Below, piece by piece: positions 1 to 18,000 of a stretch of DNA of 64,000 nt. Positions within the stretch are counted from its first letter, which is position 1; every line of letters starts with the position of its first letter. Position numbers and translations under genes: made by a program. Source of the stretch: Phaseolus vulgaris (Eukaryota > Streptophyta > Magnoliopsida > Fabales > Fabaceae); assembly GCF_000499845.2 (NCBI RefSeq), contig NC_023754.2, positions 26,078,611 through 26,142,610 on the forward strand. The letters are read 5' to 3'. Below the pieces are notes generated by a model. The model saw only the letters and a list, made by a program, of their open reading frames with translations, was not told the origin of the DNA and searched no databases.

Positions 1-829
1 GATGTGCTTGTAAGTGATATTTTATTCCAGAAAAAGACAGAATAGCGATTTAAATGGTTACTTAATCTAGCATGACCAACGCAACAAAATCTAGATTTCT
101 CCAATGCTTAGGCAAAAGTGGGACAATGCACCAAACAAAACCACCTCTTATTATAATAATTATTATATCATAGTAGAATGCTTCCATAAATGGTTTCACA
201 GTACACATATAATTTAATTCTCACTTTGATTTCTCCAAGTAAAAAAATTCTTTAAATTTGAGACATACTTAAATATTTAATGTAAACAAACATAGTGAAA
301 TTTAAATTAATTATGTAAGAAAATTTATAAATGTCATTTTTCCTAAAGTTTTGGTTGGTCACATTGTTATCCATTGTCCTCTTGTACTTAACCCCGTTCG
401 TTACTCTTGTTGTTTTTTAATACCTAAAATGTTCCCTTATTATAATAATCAAATTGAATTTAGTTATGATATACCATTAATATAAGAACTATTAGAAATA
501 AGAAAGTCCACACTGGAACTGCCATATCAGGGGTGAAGAAGTGAATCCAAGATCTAAAAAAGCTATAGGAGACAAATGCAAAATATTTGTTAATCACTGT
601 GATTACTATAAATCAAGCAGAAAACAAAGTTCCCTTGACAACATGTGTTATGTTATGATTTAAAAAAAGGTATTTGCATAATATGTTGAAAGAAAAAAAG
701 GTAGCCGAGAAGAACCTTATCTGTAACATTTGGAGAGCAAGGTTCTCTTGATGCTCTTAAAGGGACCAAAAACAAATTTCATCCACTCGTAACACACCCC
801 TATCGGTTTTAGAAAAGCCAAGAAAGTTT
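1..829. other. Upstream intergenic DNA of GS2
   Basis: AT-rich non-coding sequence with short ATT/TAA runs near 150-170 and 430-450. I see no open frame, RNA gene or transposon end here. The part closest to 829 is the presumed distal promoter of the plastid glutamine synthetase gene, but I cannot point to a specific light or nitrogen element with confidence. Confidence 0.5.
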
Positions 830-859
830 GTGTCCACCAACCCCTATTTTACACCAGTC

Positions 860-980
860 TCTCCTACTCTGATATACTATAGCTGCTCTTCTCACTGTGT
901 CTCAGGTGGTGACACACTCAGACTCACTTCAACCCACTTTCCAAGTTCCAACCTTTCCCCATTTTTTCTACTCTGTATTG
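860..980 (+). promoter_or_regulatory. Putative GS2 core promoter and 5' leader exon
   Basis: A TATA-like stretch (gatatactatag, about 868-880) precedes a pyrimidine-rich leader. The leader appears to end at 980 in front of a consensus donor (gtgagt, from 981). The matching acceptor (ttttcag) ends at 2480, 16 bases before the start codon, giving a leader intron of about 1.5 kb. The donor/acceptor pair is visible; the transcription start is inferred. Confidence 0.45.
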
Positions 981-2421
981 GTGAGTTTCTCTGTGTCATT
1001 GTGTTCAAACTCTTTTCTGAGGGGCAAAAGCGTAAAGGGTCACATTTTTAGTATTATTTATTTTCTCTGTGGCTGTGAATCTGTTTTTGTTCATGCTAGC
1101 TTTTTGATACAGTGATCACGGGCTTTTATGCTGTGGAATAATCCCTTAGTAAAGTTTCACTCATCATCCCATTCCCATCACCATTTTTTTTATTATTGTT
1201 TTTTCACTTCAAAGGGTAAGTTTACAGTATTTTTTTTTTTGTAAATAATGAAAATGTATGAGGCTTGAAAAGCCAGGTTTGGTGAGTGCTTAACAACTGC
1301 AGAATGTGATCTCTACTGCTCTTTCATCAAATCACAAATTTTGTTTTGGTCAAGTAATTATAATGCTTCTTATGTTATAAACGAAGAAAATATAGAATAA
1401 AAAGGAGTGGCTTGTTTTATTATTTGGTGATGCTTTTTGCAGACCTGGTTTACAGGGGGTTGCTTCAAATTGTTGTTTCACATGTCTATGAACTTGGGTA
1501 GTGAATAACTTGTTGTCTTTATTTCACACGTGACTTTATTTATCAGCCTAACTCACTTTTTCGTCATTGTATGTATGACTTCTAACGATTAAAAAGGGTG
1601 CCATTTTCAATTCAAGCAAATTGAATTTTCATATTATACACTACCAAAGCGGGGAAGTTTTAATTCCCATATTGTGGTTTCTTAAACTAGCCTATAGTTT
1701 AGGATTATTCACGTTTCTTTTTAGGTCTAATATAAATGCTCCCATTTACATGTTTAGTGCGTGTGAAAGGGAGAAGAAGCTAAAATGTGCTACAAGAACA
1801 AGGTAAAGTAGCAGGGAAAGAGGGGCCACTATAATGGTTCAGAGGGTATTCGGGATTTGATTAAAGACTAAGTTTGGTTGTGTGGTAACGATGGCTAAAT
1901 GTTGATCTAAGTCTGAACTCCAAAGCAAATTCTTAGTCAATTATACTCTCTTCTATGATGGTTAGATAAACATATTTAATTCATATCTGAGAGCATTTAA
2001 TCTGATATTATGCAATTTGCATCTTATAGAGTGTGACGGTGACTCAGTTTGGACTGTCATGTTTCTAAATTAGAATTTGTTTAATTTTCAGTATGATCTT
2101 AAGTAGTCATTGGGTATGGTTGATGTAGATAAATGTCACTTTGTAGATTATAATGCTCTTTGGTGTTTTATCACAATGATTATAATGCTCTTTGTTGTTT
2201 TATCCCGATGATTATATCTAGCCAACATTGATTCTTTTCCCTCTGGGAGGGGAAGTTTTTATGATTTTTGCCTTTTTTCACACGCTGGAGTTAGTTTTAA
2301 GAAGGATTAATTCATTTACATTAGAATGATTTTATGTTTGGCTTCATTAGTCATCATTTGTCAGTGGTTGCAAAATAGTTGACAAACATTATGCATTAAA
2401 TTATAATTATGTGTAGTATAA

Positions 2422-6763
<4,342 letters not shown>

Positions 6764-8795
6764 ATTTATTGATTGATGGCATTCTGGACGGAGCCTGTAG
6801 TTTGTAAGGAGCTTGAAAGCTCTCGCACTTTCCTTTTACATCATTACTTGTTTGGACCAAAGAGGTTACCATGCCCAGTTATATTGGTTGTCATATGAAA
6901 TGCACATCGTAATATCAGAAGTTTGGTTGGTACTATCTGCTTCAGGACAAATTTTCATTTATGCTTAGTAACATTCAGCGTTCCCACATAATTTCTTTGC
7001 TTAGAAATAACTGAGCTTGTATAGATCAGAATTGAAGTCGTTCAATTTTTCTCACATTACAACTGTTTCTTCGGAGGGAAGACTTAGCTCAATTAAAATA
7101 TTGAGAACCTTGTAAAGAACATGGAACATTAACAAGACATTGTGTGAAAGATTTATTGACCCTTTCATTAGTAAAACCGGAAAATGGTGGGAGAAATTAC
7201 AAACCATCCTTTGTGTGCGCATGTTAATGGGTGATGGAAAAGAACCGTGTCATTGTCAGTGAGCCTGTCTTGTGAGCTACATATCAGTGATATTATATTA
7301 TCCACACATTCACAATATTTATCAGTAAAAACAAATCAGATTAGTTGATAACGAAGACGTATGAAGTGTACACGTACAAGCGACATACATAAGAAATTGA
7401 ATGAATTGGTCGGTATCAATTAACAAACCGTGCTAGATTTTTAAAGAAAAAGTGTGTCGGCTTGACTATAGTTAGCTTCTGTAAGTTATAGTTAGTTTCC
7501 ACCTGTATAACCGTTTTCTGTTGGTTGGTGTTTTTTCCTCCTTATCTATCTATATCTTGTTATTCTTCAATCAAGAAGGAATCAAGCCATTGTTGATCGT
7601 TTTCTTGTTCTGCTGTATTATACTGTCCAACTCATCTACCAGGATCCAATTATCTTTTATATGAATATATTTGTTATGGTATTATCATGTGTCTGTGAGA
7701 TTATATATTCATTTGCGTGTGGAGAAGTAACATGTCTTCAGTATTACCAAAACTAATAATAATTTACACAGTACTAAACAAGAGATTATAGTAGGCCAAA
7801 CAGAGAGAATGAACTGTCACCGCTAATAACAGTGAGAAATTCATAACAGAGTTTGTACTATTTTAGTGTCTGGTGTCAAGGTTTTCCTCAGTAGTGATGA
7901 TACATCAGATAATATTACTAGAGGGGATGATATTTTATCCTGCCAATCTCATTATCTAATAATGCATTTGTATATTTTATATCATATATGTAAATATTAC
8001 AAATCTTTATTAAAATAAAATAAAATAATTATAATTTAACATTACAATTTTGTATTATGTTATTAAAAAATGTAAACATACAATAAAATTGCATTTTAAA
8101 TCATGAAAACCTACCAATTATATATCAACTATTAATTATAATTTAATAATTTAACATATAAAAAAAATATTCTTAATTAATACAATTGAAAATATTAATT
8201 AACTAACTAATATTTAAAAATATATAAATATATACAAAATAATAATGAAATTTATCTGTTTTGTCATATATATATTTATCAATTTTTATATTAGATTAAA
8301 ATGATATATTAGAGAGGCTAAAATATTTTAATTTCTTTCCACTGCTATCATGTTCAAAAGAAGAAAAATGGTGGAAATCTTAGCTTGGTCCCATGTCATT
8401 GTTAAAATTTTCTTATGTAATTCATTGATTCTAAATAGGTTAAGTTTTCCAAGATCTGTGTATTTTTCTTCAAATTACTAGGTTGAGTTTAATAGAAAAA
8501 AAGTTAATCTGGCAGAAAAAATGTTCTCGAAATAAGATTGTTTTGGGAGAAAAAAGAAAGCAAAAAATATTAAAAATTATTTGTTAATTCCTCCGAGTTA
8601 GATGATAATAAGAAAGTCTGTAATTACAGTGAAGACGAAGAAGAGAGTGCTACCCATAGCTAACTTGTTATCGATCTTTCAACCACTGGACCAAATTCTG
8701 AAACATCGCATGATTACAACACCACGGAGATTGCAGCAAAGTCACCGATTCTGTGAGGCAATTCAAAACCGAATTGCCTCTCATCTTACCCACCC
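6764..8795. other. GS2 3' UTR and GS2-ABCI12 intergenic spacer
   Basis: The first few hundred bases after the GS2 stop are the likely 3' untranslated region. The rest is AT-rich, with long A/T runs at about 7960-8330 and no supported coding frame. It also contains the possible LTR remnant listed separately. The last ~200 bases upstream of 8796 must hold the ABCI12 leader and promoter; no clear TATA box was found. Confidence 0.45.
7440..7655 (+). repeat. Possible solo LTR fragment (copia-like)
   Basis: A less AT-rich block contains a repeated phrase (gactatagttagcttctg / gttatagttagtttcc), then a C/T-rich stretch, then a leader-like segment (cttgttattcttcaatcaag). This composition is typical of the R/U5 part of plant copia LTRs. 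No second LTR, primer-binding site or clear target duplication is visible, so this is pattern recognition only. Confidence 0.3.
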
Positions 8796-11700
8796 ATGAA
8801 CTGTAACCATGCCACCTTCATTTCGGTCTCTCTCGCGCCACCAAGTTCCGTGCTTTTCCCAAAACGCCTTTCCGCAAACCTCACGCCGAAGCAAACCCTT
8901 TTGGTCAGGAAGGTGAGACTCAGAGTCAGAGCAAGCGCTTCAAAGGGTGATGGAAATGCTCAGGCAGCAAATTGGTCCCAGTGGGTCCCCGTGGGATCTT
9001 TCGCCGCCGACAAAGTTTTCAGGTTGATCGCCGGCGCCACCGCCAGTCCCATTGGCCAGTTTGTTGCGTACCCCACCACGTTTCTTCACTCTGTCGACCC
9101 TCGAGTTAAATTGGTCAGTCATGTAATATCAATTTATGGTTTTTTATCTTTCGCCACTTAAAACTTGTGCTATGTTCTCTGCTAAGTTTTGATTATTCAG
9201 GAATAAACGAACAATTTGGTCTTCATCCTCTTTGTCGCATAGTCCTTATAATTATAAAATTATATAAGTAGTCTCTACAATACCAGTAATCATGTCGCAG
9301 AGTTTCTTAAGTATTGCAAAATTCTTCAAATTAGTCTCTTGTATAAATAATCAACCGAGGAACTAAATTGATAGATATTAAATATTTTAGAGACTACTTA
9401 TATAATTTCATTAGTTTTGAAGAACTATTCAGGAGAAAATGTCATACTTAGGGACTAAATTGATAATTTATTCCTTAGTAGGTATTCACTGTGGAGTCTT
9501 TTAGTTTTGGGTTTAGAGTATTTTTTTTGTACAAGAGTGTGAAAATGAAATAGGGATTTTATTTTCTGTAATATGAAATTGAGTAACCCCAAGTCGTGAC
9601 AAATTAAAAAATAAATAAACTTTTGATAAAATCATCATCATTTTAGCACAGAAATTGGTGAATTCAATGTGTGAGCCAAGAGAGTTTAGTGAGAGTGTAT
9701 TCTGCATAATATAAAATATTTTAAGGCTATGTTTGCTTTCCTATTTGGCCTCTGCTAGCTCAAGATTTTTCAATAAACTCACTTTAATGATATGTTTGGT
9801 TTTTCTTACAAGTTTGTTTGCACACTGTCAAGTTTCAATTAAAAGCAATACCAAGGTTGCTTTTGAAAACTCAGTTTGCAAAATGCATTCAAATGTGTAC
9901 CAAGTCTGTTCATGTAACCTGGGCTTTGGTTGGCTTCTGCTGACTCTACTTTGCGATTGTCCTTGATAAAGAGAAATGCAACAACAAACCGGTAAATAAA
10001 ACATAAGAATAAATCATTGGGTGAGCCGATTTTGTGTTTTTTTCCAATTCTAAAACGCCATTTGCTTATTGATCAGCTATGGAATTGGACTGCTGTGAAC
10101 ATATTTTACTGGTAGTGACGTTGCTTTTGATACATGTTTGAGTACTTTCACTTTCTGGTGTTTAACGTCAGAGATCTTATCAGCTATAAATTGCGGTGGA
10201 TATTTCAATGTTGTTAATATATTGATTGTGTAGGTGGAAAAATGTTTGAGTTGTTTGTTTTGGTTACTTGGTTTATGTGTTTTTTGTGACCAATCAGTCT
10301 GATTTCACAGGTATGGCTTTTAGCTCTGGTTGTTCTACCTGCAAGGTCTCACATAGTTATGCGATTTGGATTAGTGATATACCTGACTTTGCTTTCAATG
10401 TGGGTTCTACCGAGAAATGCTTGGAAGGTAAATAATTGTTAATCTTTGATTTATCTAACACAGGAAGTGGGATCATATTCATATATAGATGGATTGTTCA
10501 CATTGCTTAATTATAGTAGGTTCTTGATCATTAATTAGGGGGCTGTTGCGATTAATCATTCAATGGTGTTTGATTTGTCACTTAAAGCTTTGCATTGTGT
10601 TTCATTTGATGTTGACTATTTTTTTTAATCATCATGTTAATTGCTTTTTCCTCTCCCTCTATTCAAAATTAAGCTCATCGCATTCTCATTCCTAATGCTT
10701 ATCTATGATTTGAGCTAGCTCGCACCATATCATAAATAAGTTGGATTTCCTTTATGTTGTGTCAAATCTTTTTGGTTGTTGGCTATTTATTCAGTTGTTG
10801 TTTTTTCTTGAATGATATGTTGATTGGAGAAATTTCCTGATAATTTCATTTGTAGGATCAACTTGGAAGAGTTTATTTGCTATCAGGATTATTATTCATA
10901 ACATTGGGGCTGGGTTCAGATGGTGTACCTGCACTTGTTCAGTTGAGAACACCACCACCTGCAATGATGGGGCTTCCTAATCTTCCTGTATCTTTAACAG
11001 GTTATGCATATACAATTACAAAGTTAGGTCCATTAACCTTTACCCGAAAAGGCCTATCTGTAGCAAGCACTGTTGCATGTTTGACTTTTACTGTAAGTTG
11101 CTCTCTGTATATCTGCTATTTCTTTTCATTTACTGATGTCTTTGGACATTTAATAGAACTATTACCATATCTTGTAAGCTTCCTAAAACAACAGAAATTT
11201 TATGATTCTTTCTGAGAATTTGTTCTGCATTTCTTTGGTAGGTATTTCAAAGTGCAAGTCTCTGCCTCACAACTACAACCCCCGAACAACTAGCGTTTGC
11301 ATTGCGATGGTTTCTGCTCCCTCTGAAATACATAGGTGTTTCTGTGTCAGAAATTGTGCTTACACTTTTACTGTCATTGAGGTTTATCAGTCTCGTTTTT
11401 GATGAGGTAGGAGATTAGGGGATTTTACATACAACCTATGAATTTGATAAATATAGTTTTCATCTGAATTTGATAAATATACAGCTTGTTTTAATTGTTT
11501 CAAAGTTATATGCTTCCATGATTACTAAAACGACCATGCATAGGCACATGAGGTGTGGTGGTTGTTCCGATAGATATTGCTGGTTACTGATGAAGTCTTT
11601 TTTGTTGTTGTTTTAACTAGTGTTGATGATTGTTAACTAGCGTGTGTGATTTGGTTTAAATCAGTGTAATAAACACTGCATCTTGTTGCAAGAAATTAGG

Positions 11701-13738
11701 GTTTTGGATGTTGCATTTGTTTATGAATAACGAATTAGAAAACTGTTAGGTAGCTGTTAGTTTTCAATCTGTTATATTAGTTAGGTGGGGCTGAGATAAT
11801 TAGAGAAATAAGACAGTAGATGTGAAAGAAAGGGGTATCTTGTCAATTCAGAAGAGTTAGAGCCTTTGGGTATTGGGAGGTGCCATAAAAAACACGGAGA
11901 GATCAAACTTAAGGATATACTATGGGAAAGTAAACAGTGTGGTAAAAGATATCTTCCTGATTTATACAATTTTGGAGTACATCCAAACAGGAAGGAGACA
12001 ATGTCTTGTTTAATAAAATTTTCAGTCGTTACTCATGATTGTATTAGATTTAGCAAAGATAATATTAGCAGTTTAAGATAATATAGTGGGAAGGTAGGCC
12101 TAGATATTAGCCAAGTACAACACACAAGTAGATAATAGTAGTAAATATGTGAATCAATAAAAATCCTTTAACAAGTGGAAGTAAAATTAGGCATTTCCTC
12201 AACAACTTCAATCGACAGTTATAATCCAATTCAACTGTTAAGCTTAATCCATTCATTTTCCTTTTTCTGTACTCATTAAAATCCATAATATCATACTGTT
12301 TTGTTGCAGGTCCGGAACATTGCTTTGGGGATTGTATCCCGTAGGATAAATTGGAAGCAGCTGACTGTTATGGAGACCATTGATAGTAAGTTAATACTGC
12401 AAAAATTATGGAATATACATTGGTTGAGCATCACATTTTACACCCTAGTGGAATATACATTCCAAACAGGAGTATAAGTACTGTTTGATGTGTAGTCTAG
12501 GCTTTAGAAGTTGATACAACGAAGTGCTTATCCTAACACATTTGTTCGGAGTATATCGATTATAAGGTTGATTATTAGACTGGTAATCGCCATCTTTAGC
12601 TATGCTATTCATGAACTACACTTACATTTCTTCCAATAACACTTACATTTTCATGTTATGTGGCATGGACCTTATACTCATATTGTTATCTATTACATTT
12701 GTTCCAACAGTTTGTTATAATAAAGTGACAGTATTGACTGATACATGAATTGCCATAGTTACCTTATATCACATCTGTCTGATCCTGAACACTATAACGA
12801 ATGCCAGTATAATAATCACATTTAACTTTCTTCATCTGTAATGCTAACAGGTATGTGTACCTCCTTCTAAATGACAAAGAATGAAAAGAAGTTAGGATTT
12901 TTTTTTTGCATGCAGTATAATTAGGATATTATATTATGCGGTAGATAGTTAGTACTGGAAACTTAGTTCTGCAATGGACTAACTATTCTTAATTAGTGTA
13001 ATGTTTAATGGGTTTACATTAGACTTAAAGCTTTTACTTGAAGATATTTCTTCATTGTCATTGATTTTTTTGTTTCCCTTATATGACTTTGCAGTTTTTT
13101 TTAATTACTTCCGGCGCATCTTCAAAAATATTTTCAACCATGCAGAGCAAATTTCTCAGGTTATCTTAAATTTACATAGTCTTCTGCTTTGTCTAGGTTT
13201 CTTTTAAATTCTTCAACTTTATCATATTTGCAACTCATGCTTGATCTGTTAAATAATCAGATGATTTTGTTCCAAATTTGTAAACCATTTTGAAGGTTTT
13301 TCAGATTCAAGCTTACTGTTACTTTCAGTTCCCATATATGAAAAGAGAAACAGTTAGAAATGTGTTCTTTCGTTTATTTGATAGTTTGAACTATATGTTG
13401 ATTTCATGAACAATGCTGAGTTCAGAAAATATTTACTTTTATTAAATTAGTCTAGCATGTTACCGTACTCAATTTCCCTGGACATCTTATAAGCTGACTT
13501 GTTCACATTAATCGGTTGTTATGGTTGTATTCATCATAAACAAATCGAAGGTTCTGTTCTGATAGTTTAACATAAAATTCCGCAGGCTATGATAGTGAGA
13601 GGTTTTAAAGGGGACAGTAGCAGTCATAAAATTTACTTTTTGTCAGAATCATCTTTTGGGATTGCAGATGCTATATGCTTGCTGTTCTTGACAGTTATCA
13701 TAGGAGTGGCTCTCATGTCTGAGTACTACCTTGTCTAA
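8796..13738 (+). CDS. ABCI12: Protein ABCI12-like, chloroplast ECF transporter T component (CbiQ family)
   Basis: Predicted transmembrane scaffold (T component) of a plastid-envelope ECF-type ABC transporter. It couples ATPase subunits (ABCI10/ABCI11 type) to an unknown metal or vitamin substrate. Exons: 8796-9113, 10311-10427, 10856-11092, 11242-11406, 12310-12385, 13095-13159, 13586-13738. They total 1131 nt (376 residues), similar to Arabidopsis ABCI12, with GT-AG boundaries and continuous phase. The first ~50 residues are basic and hydroxyl-rich (transit peptide). The CbiQ-type domain follows (SPIGQF, SVDPRVKLVWLL), with several hydrophobic helices. Near the C-terminus lie the coupling-helix region (FRRIFKNIF, HAEQISQAM) and a last membrane segment. 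Fragments of this gene recur at 23.8-25.4 kb and 55.6-55.7 kb, but this copy is complete. The family is firm; the transported substrate is not known. Confidence 0.94.
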
Positions 13739-15036
13739 CAATATATGCCACTCCATCGGTAAGAGCATTCTGTAATGATGTTACGTGTTTTCATCATTCA
13801 GTTAATTTGTCATCTTTCTGTTTGATGTGAAAATTTAGTGTTAGGTGTGTATGTTCAAGGGCAAGGGGATTTCATAAGATTGGAAAAAGGGACCTTACGA
13901 CACACTGGAAAAGATGGAAAGATGAACTGAGGAAAGTGTGGATGGTTTTGTTATGTTTTATAAGATTTTGATGGATCACATTCTTCCTTACCAGTTTGTT
14001 TCAATTCAAAGCTTTTTGTAAAGGTTCAAGCAGTATTTTCTCATGCATGACTCATAATATCAATGGGCTAAATTATTTTATAAGCATTTCTAGAAGAAAT
14101 TAAAAAGGAAATATGAAATAATCTTTCTACAAGTTAAAAAACATCTTTTATAAAATTTTCTATAAGGGAACTGTCACAAATTAATGTATACATTAAACTC
14201 AATTTAATTAAAGTCGAAATTTATCTCGATAGACCGCGAAAATATAAACTCTAGGTCAGTTGACAGTTTAAAATGGAAAAAGTGATTTACTTAGGGAGTC
14301 CAGTGCATTAATCTGATGTTATTTCATTTTCTATTTTCATACTTTTTTTCTCTTACTCTCAGTATAGATATGATTAATGTCTCATTGCCATAATATATTC
14401 AGAACTTATTATAAATTATGAAATTGAGAATATTTTTTGGGAATGTGTTATTCCAAAAAGGAATTTTAGATTTTATAATTTAGAAATGTATCAAAATATA
14501 TATTCTAGAGTGTAGTTTTGAATTGGGTATAAAATATATTCTAAAATATAATTTTAAAATTGAGTATAAGATATTATGAAAATGATAAGTTGATTATTTT
14601 TTATATTATCATGGTAAGAGAAGAAATTATGGAATTGTCTGAATTGTCATATAGAGAAAAAAATCCAACTATTCAATTCAATTTAAGTTTAAGACACGTA
14701 TATCTAAGGGGAGCATACTCTTGTATTGCGAGACAATGTGAAATAATCCTAAACCTTATATAAATTTGAAATAATTCCAAACCTTATATAAATTTGAAAG
14801 TTGAAAATAAATTTAAGAACATATAACAGTATCTTTTTTTTTCTTATAATTACCCTTTATTGTATAGTATTTAATGCAACATGTTTATTCCATAATTACA
14901 AAACTATAATAGAAATACACTTATTAAAGTTGATCACCATCAACTTTGGTTTTATCTGTCTGACTTTTTATGGATTTGGCATTGTCGTTTTGAGCTTTTT
15001 ATGGATTTGGCATTGTCGTTTTGAGCTTACAGTTTC
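13739..15036. other. ABCI12 3' flank and OSC1 3' flank (convergent genes)
   Basis: The two genes converge here. The first ~300 bases are the probable ABCI12 3' UTR. From about 14460 on the sequence is AT-rich and is repeated, diverged, downstream of OSC2 (from about 25380) and OSC3 (from about 55890), so it belongs to the duplicated OSC unit. No coding frame is supported. Confidence 0.55.
14965..15026 (+). repeat. 31-bp perfect tandem duplication just past the OSC1 stop
   Basis: The unit (tttttatggatttggcattg, continuing to tcgttttgagc) occurs twice head to tail. It lies immediately 3' of the OSC1 stop codon on the minus strand. The corresponding flanks of OSC2 and OSC3 have a single diverged copy, so the duplication is specific to OSC1 and recent. 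Confidence 0.8.
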
Positions 15037-18000
15037 TCAAGTGGATGGCACTAAAACATTGTTACGATATTCAGACAAAGCCTGCAACGGAAAAACAGTT
15101 CTATAGAATGGGTAATGAAGCAAGCAACTTCTCTTGTACACTCCCAATGCTTCCTGCAACATTTAAGTCACACACAAACATTAAACAATTTTGCACGCAA
15201 TGATATAAGTTCGTACCTAACTAAGAGCCATAATTCAAAACGATAGAGATTTGAGAGGTACTTGTTGGGGCCAATCACCATCTTCTAATTGAGAATTAAT
15301 GAGTAACTTTGCAGCACGGTGAAGAGGAGTTGGATCTCTCTCAGCCTACATGCAAATTTAGAAAAGGAGTAAGAAAAAACTTACTTTGGATACAATAATA
15401 AACCACAAATGTTGAAATCCAAGATACCACAGATGTTGAAATCACACAGGTGCAGATGAGGAGAATACCTGACCACCAAGAATCAAAGCTAGTAGAGCCC
15501 AAGCTGTTTGACCAACATTTGATCGATTCCCTTCAAGATGCACGTAGGTCTTCATTGCACATATGCATTAAGTAATATTTATAAGTAATGACATTTAAGT
15601 TAATGGAAACTGTAATCACAAACAGTCATTTAATTACAAACCTTCATTGGACATGAAAGATAACTTTCTCCCCAACCACCATCCTCATTTTGTATTGAGA
15701 GTAGAAACTTCACAGCTTTACGAATGGCAACACAATTACTGTAAGACTTTCCAGCAGCAGCTAAACCTCCAACTGCAAACCAGGAACCGTAAGTGAAGCA
15801 AACTCCCCAGTTCCCATGCCAATTTCCGTTTGGTAATTGTTCATCTTCAATGAATTGTGCCGCTTTCACAATGAAATTATCTATCTCTTCCCTTCTATGA
15901 TTTGGATATAGTTTTTTGAACAACACTAAAGCCTGAATTGTTGATCCAGTACACTCAAGATATTCGTGCTCAATTACTATGTCAGCCAGAAATTCCGCGG
16001 GATTCAGATGCTACAAATTAATAAGAAAAAGACACATCTACATTAGCTAACAAATTTATACATAATGTAAAAACCATTAATTCAAACTTACTTCCAACCA
16101 CTTTTGAGCTATTGCTGGCTCCCACACACTTACACCTCCATTTTTACTCTCCAGTAATCAAACTTCTAGTTTAGTAAAAAAATATCATATATCACAAATT
16201 TAAATGTAAGAAACATTGATATAGGAAAATAAAAATTACAGAAAAAGATGTACATAATCTAATCAGTTAAAATTTAAGTGGAAAGAACCTTACGTTGCAA
16301 TTAATTTTTTTTAATTAATTATTTAAGAGCTTGCCGAACTAAAATTTTAGAAGTAAAAAGTTAAATTTAATGTAATTTGTTTAAACTATAACAAAAGTCT
16401 TAATATAAAAAGAAGCGACTGAGTAAATTTAACATTTATATGATAAAACTTGAAAAAGAAGTAAAACAAAAATAAAATAACTTATTTTATAGCAATATGA
16501 AAAACAGAAACGATTTTCCTTTGATAAATAGTATATTATGTTTTAAATTAAGTAGAGATAAATTACTCGTATGCTTTATGCAACCTTTTTTTCAATTTCC
16601 ATTTTCATAAAAATAAAAAGAATAGACTATCGTTTACTAAATTAATCACATAAAATTAAAAAGTGTACCATTTTTTATAACACTCACCTGAAGTGACAAT
16701 AAAAAATTGACCGAATCATATAACCTTTCAGGTTCTAATTTTTCTCCCACAATCTCTTCTGGTAACATGGATAAAAGTAAACAACACTGAAACATGAATG
16801 ATTAGTTAGTTAGAACTATGAAACATATGTATGTTGATATCCATAAGTTATTTAACAAATTAAAATGTTTTCTAATCTAATCAGTTACATACCTTCATAC
16901 ATTCTGCAGTGCCATCAGAAAGTTGTAATGCATGGTCTCTATCAGCAAAGGTCCAAGACCCTTTAGAAATTTGATGAAACATACTCTTAAAATCTCCTAA
17001 ACGATTTTCTACTACCTATAATATGAAAATATCAATTCATTATTGCCTACTAAAACTAATGAATATTTAGTGCTGAATATATTGAAGATTAATTAAAAAT
17101 GGTGTTTCTTAATTGTAATTTTATCATATACTCACTTGAGATTTCTTGATAAAATCATGTGCTTTTGCAAGTGTGGGACCAAGATCATCGATTAGATTAG
17201 TAGCAAGAAGAGCTTGAACAATAAAACCAACATCCCATGATTGCGTACTAAGTCCCTATATATAGACAATTGCATTAATTAAGTTATCATCTTTAATTAC
17301 TATCCTATTGCAAGTGATTATAAATAAGATGATGATAATTGAGTTTTATTTAGATATTAGAATGTTCTAGTGAAAAAAGAAAATGACAATACACGTTGTA
17401 TTATACATGTGTACACATTCCATCTTCTGAAAGCCATAAATAATCTGGGACCCTTGCAACGTGCTTCTTAAAAGCATCTCCATTTGGATCTTCTACCCAA
17501 CATGCAAGCATAGCCAAAGCCTACAAAACACAAATATGATATAGGCAAATTTGAAGGAAATCTTTGTGGAGAAAAACTAAATATTTTAATTTATACATTC
17601 TAGAAAATGATATATATGCTTTAAAATTATGATAATTACCTTGTTCACACATCCACCATCTATATATCGAGTATTTTCATCTTCATAGTGAATAAGCTTC
17701 ATTGTTAGTTGAAGTGTTTGTTCTCTAATCAACTTATTGAAAGGCCAACGTGTAAGAAGTGGCTCAGTAACTAAATAAGCACTATCACATATTAGATCTT
17801 GTATCCAATGATGGGGATAATAGAGATCTTCCTGCCATCATATATATAAAATACACTATTATCCTTTTTGTCATATAGTTTACACACACCTTATGTTAAT
17901 GTATTTTCTTTTAAATTTCGAAATCATTTTTCTTTTAAATTTTGATTGAATTAATTACGTACACTTCTTACAATTTAATTAAAAAAAATTATATTTTTCA

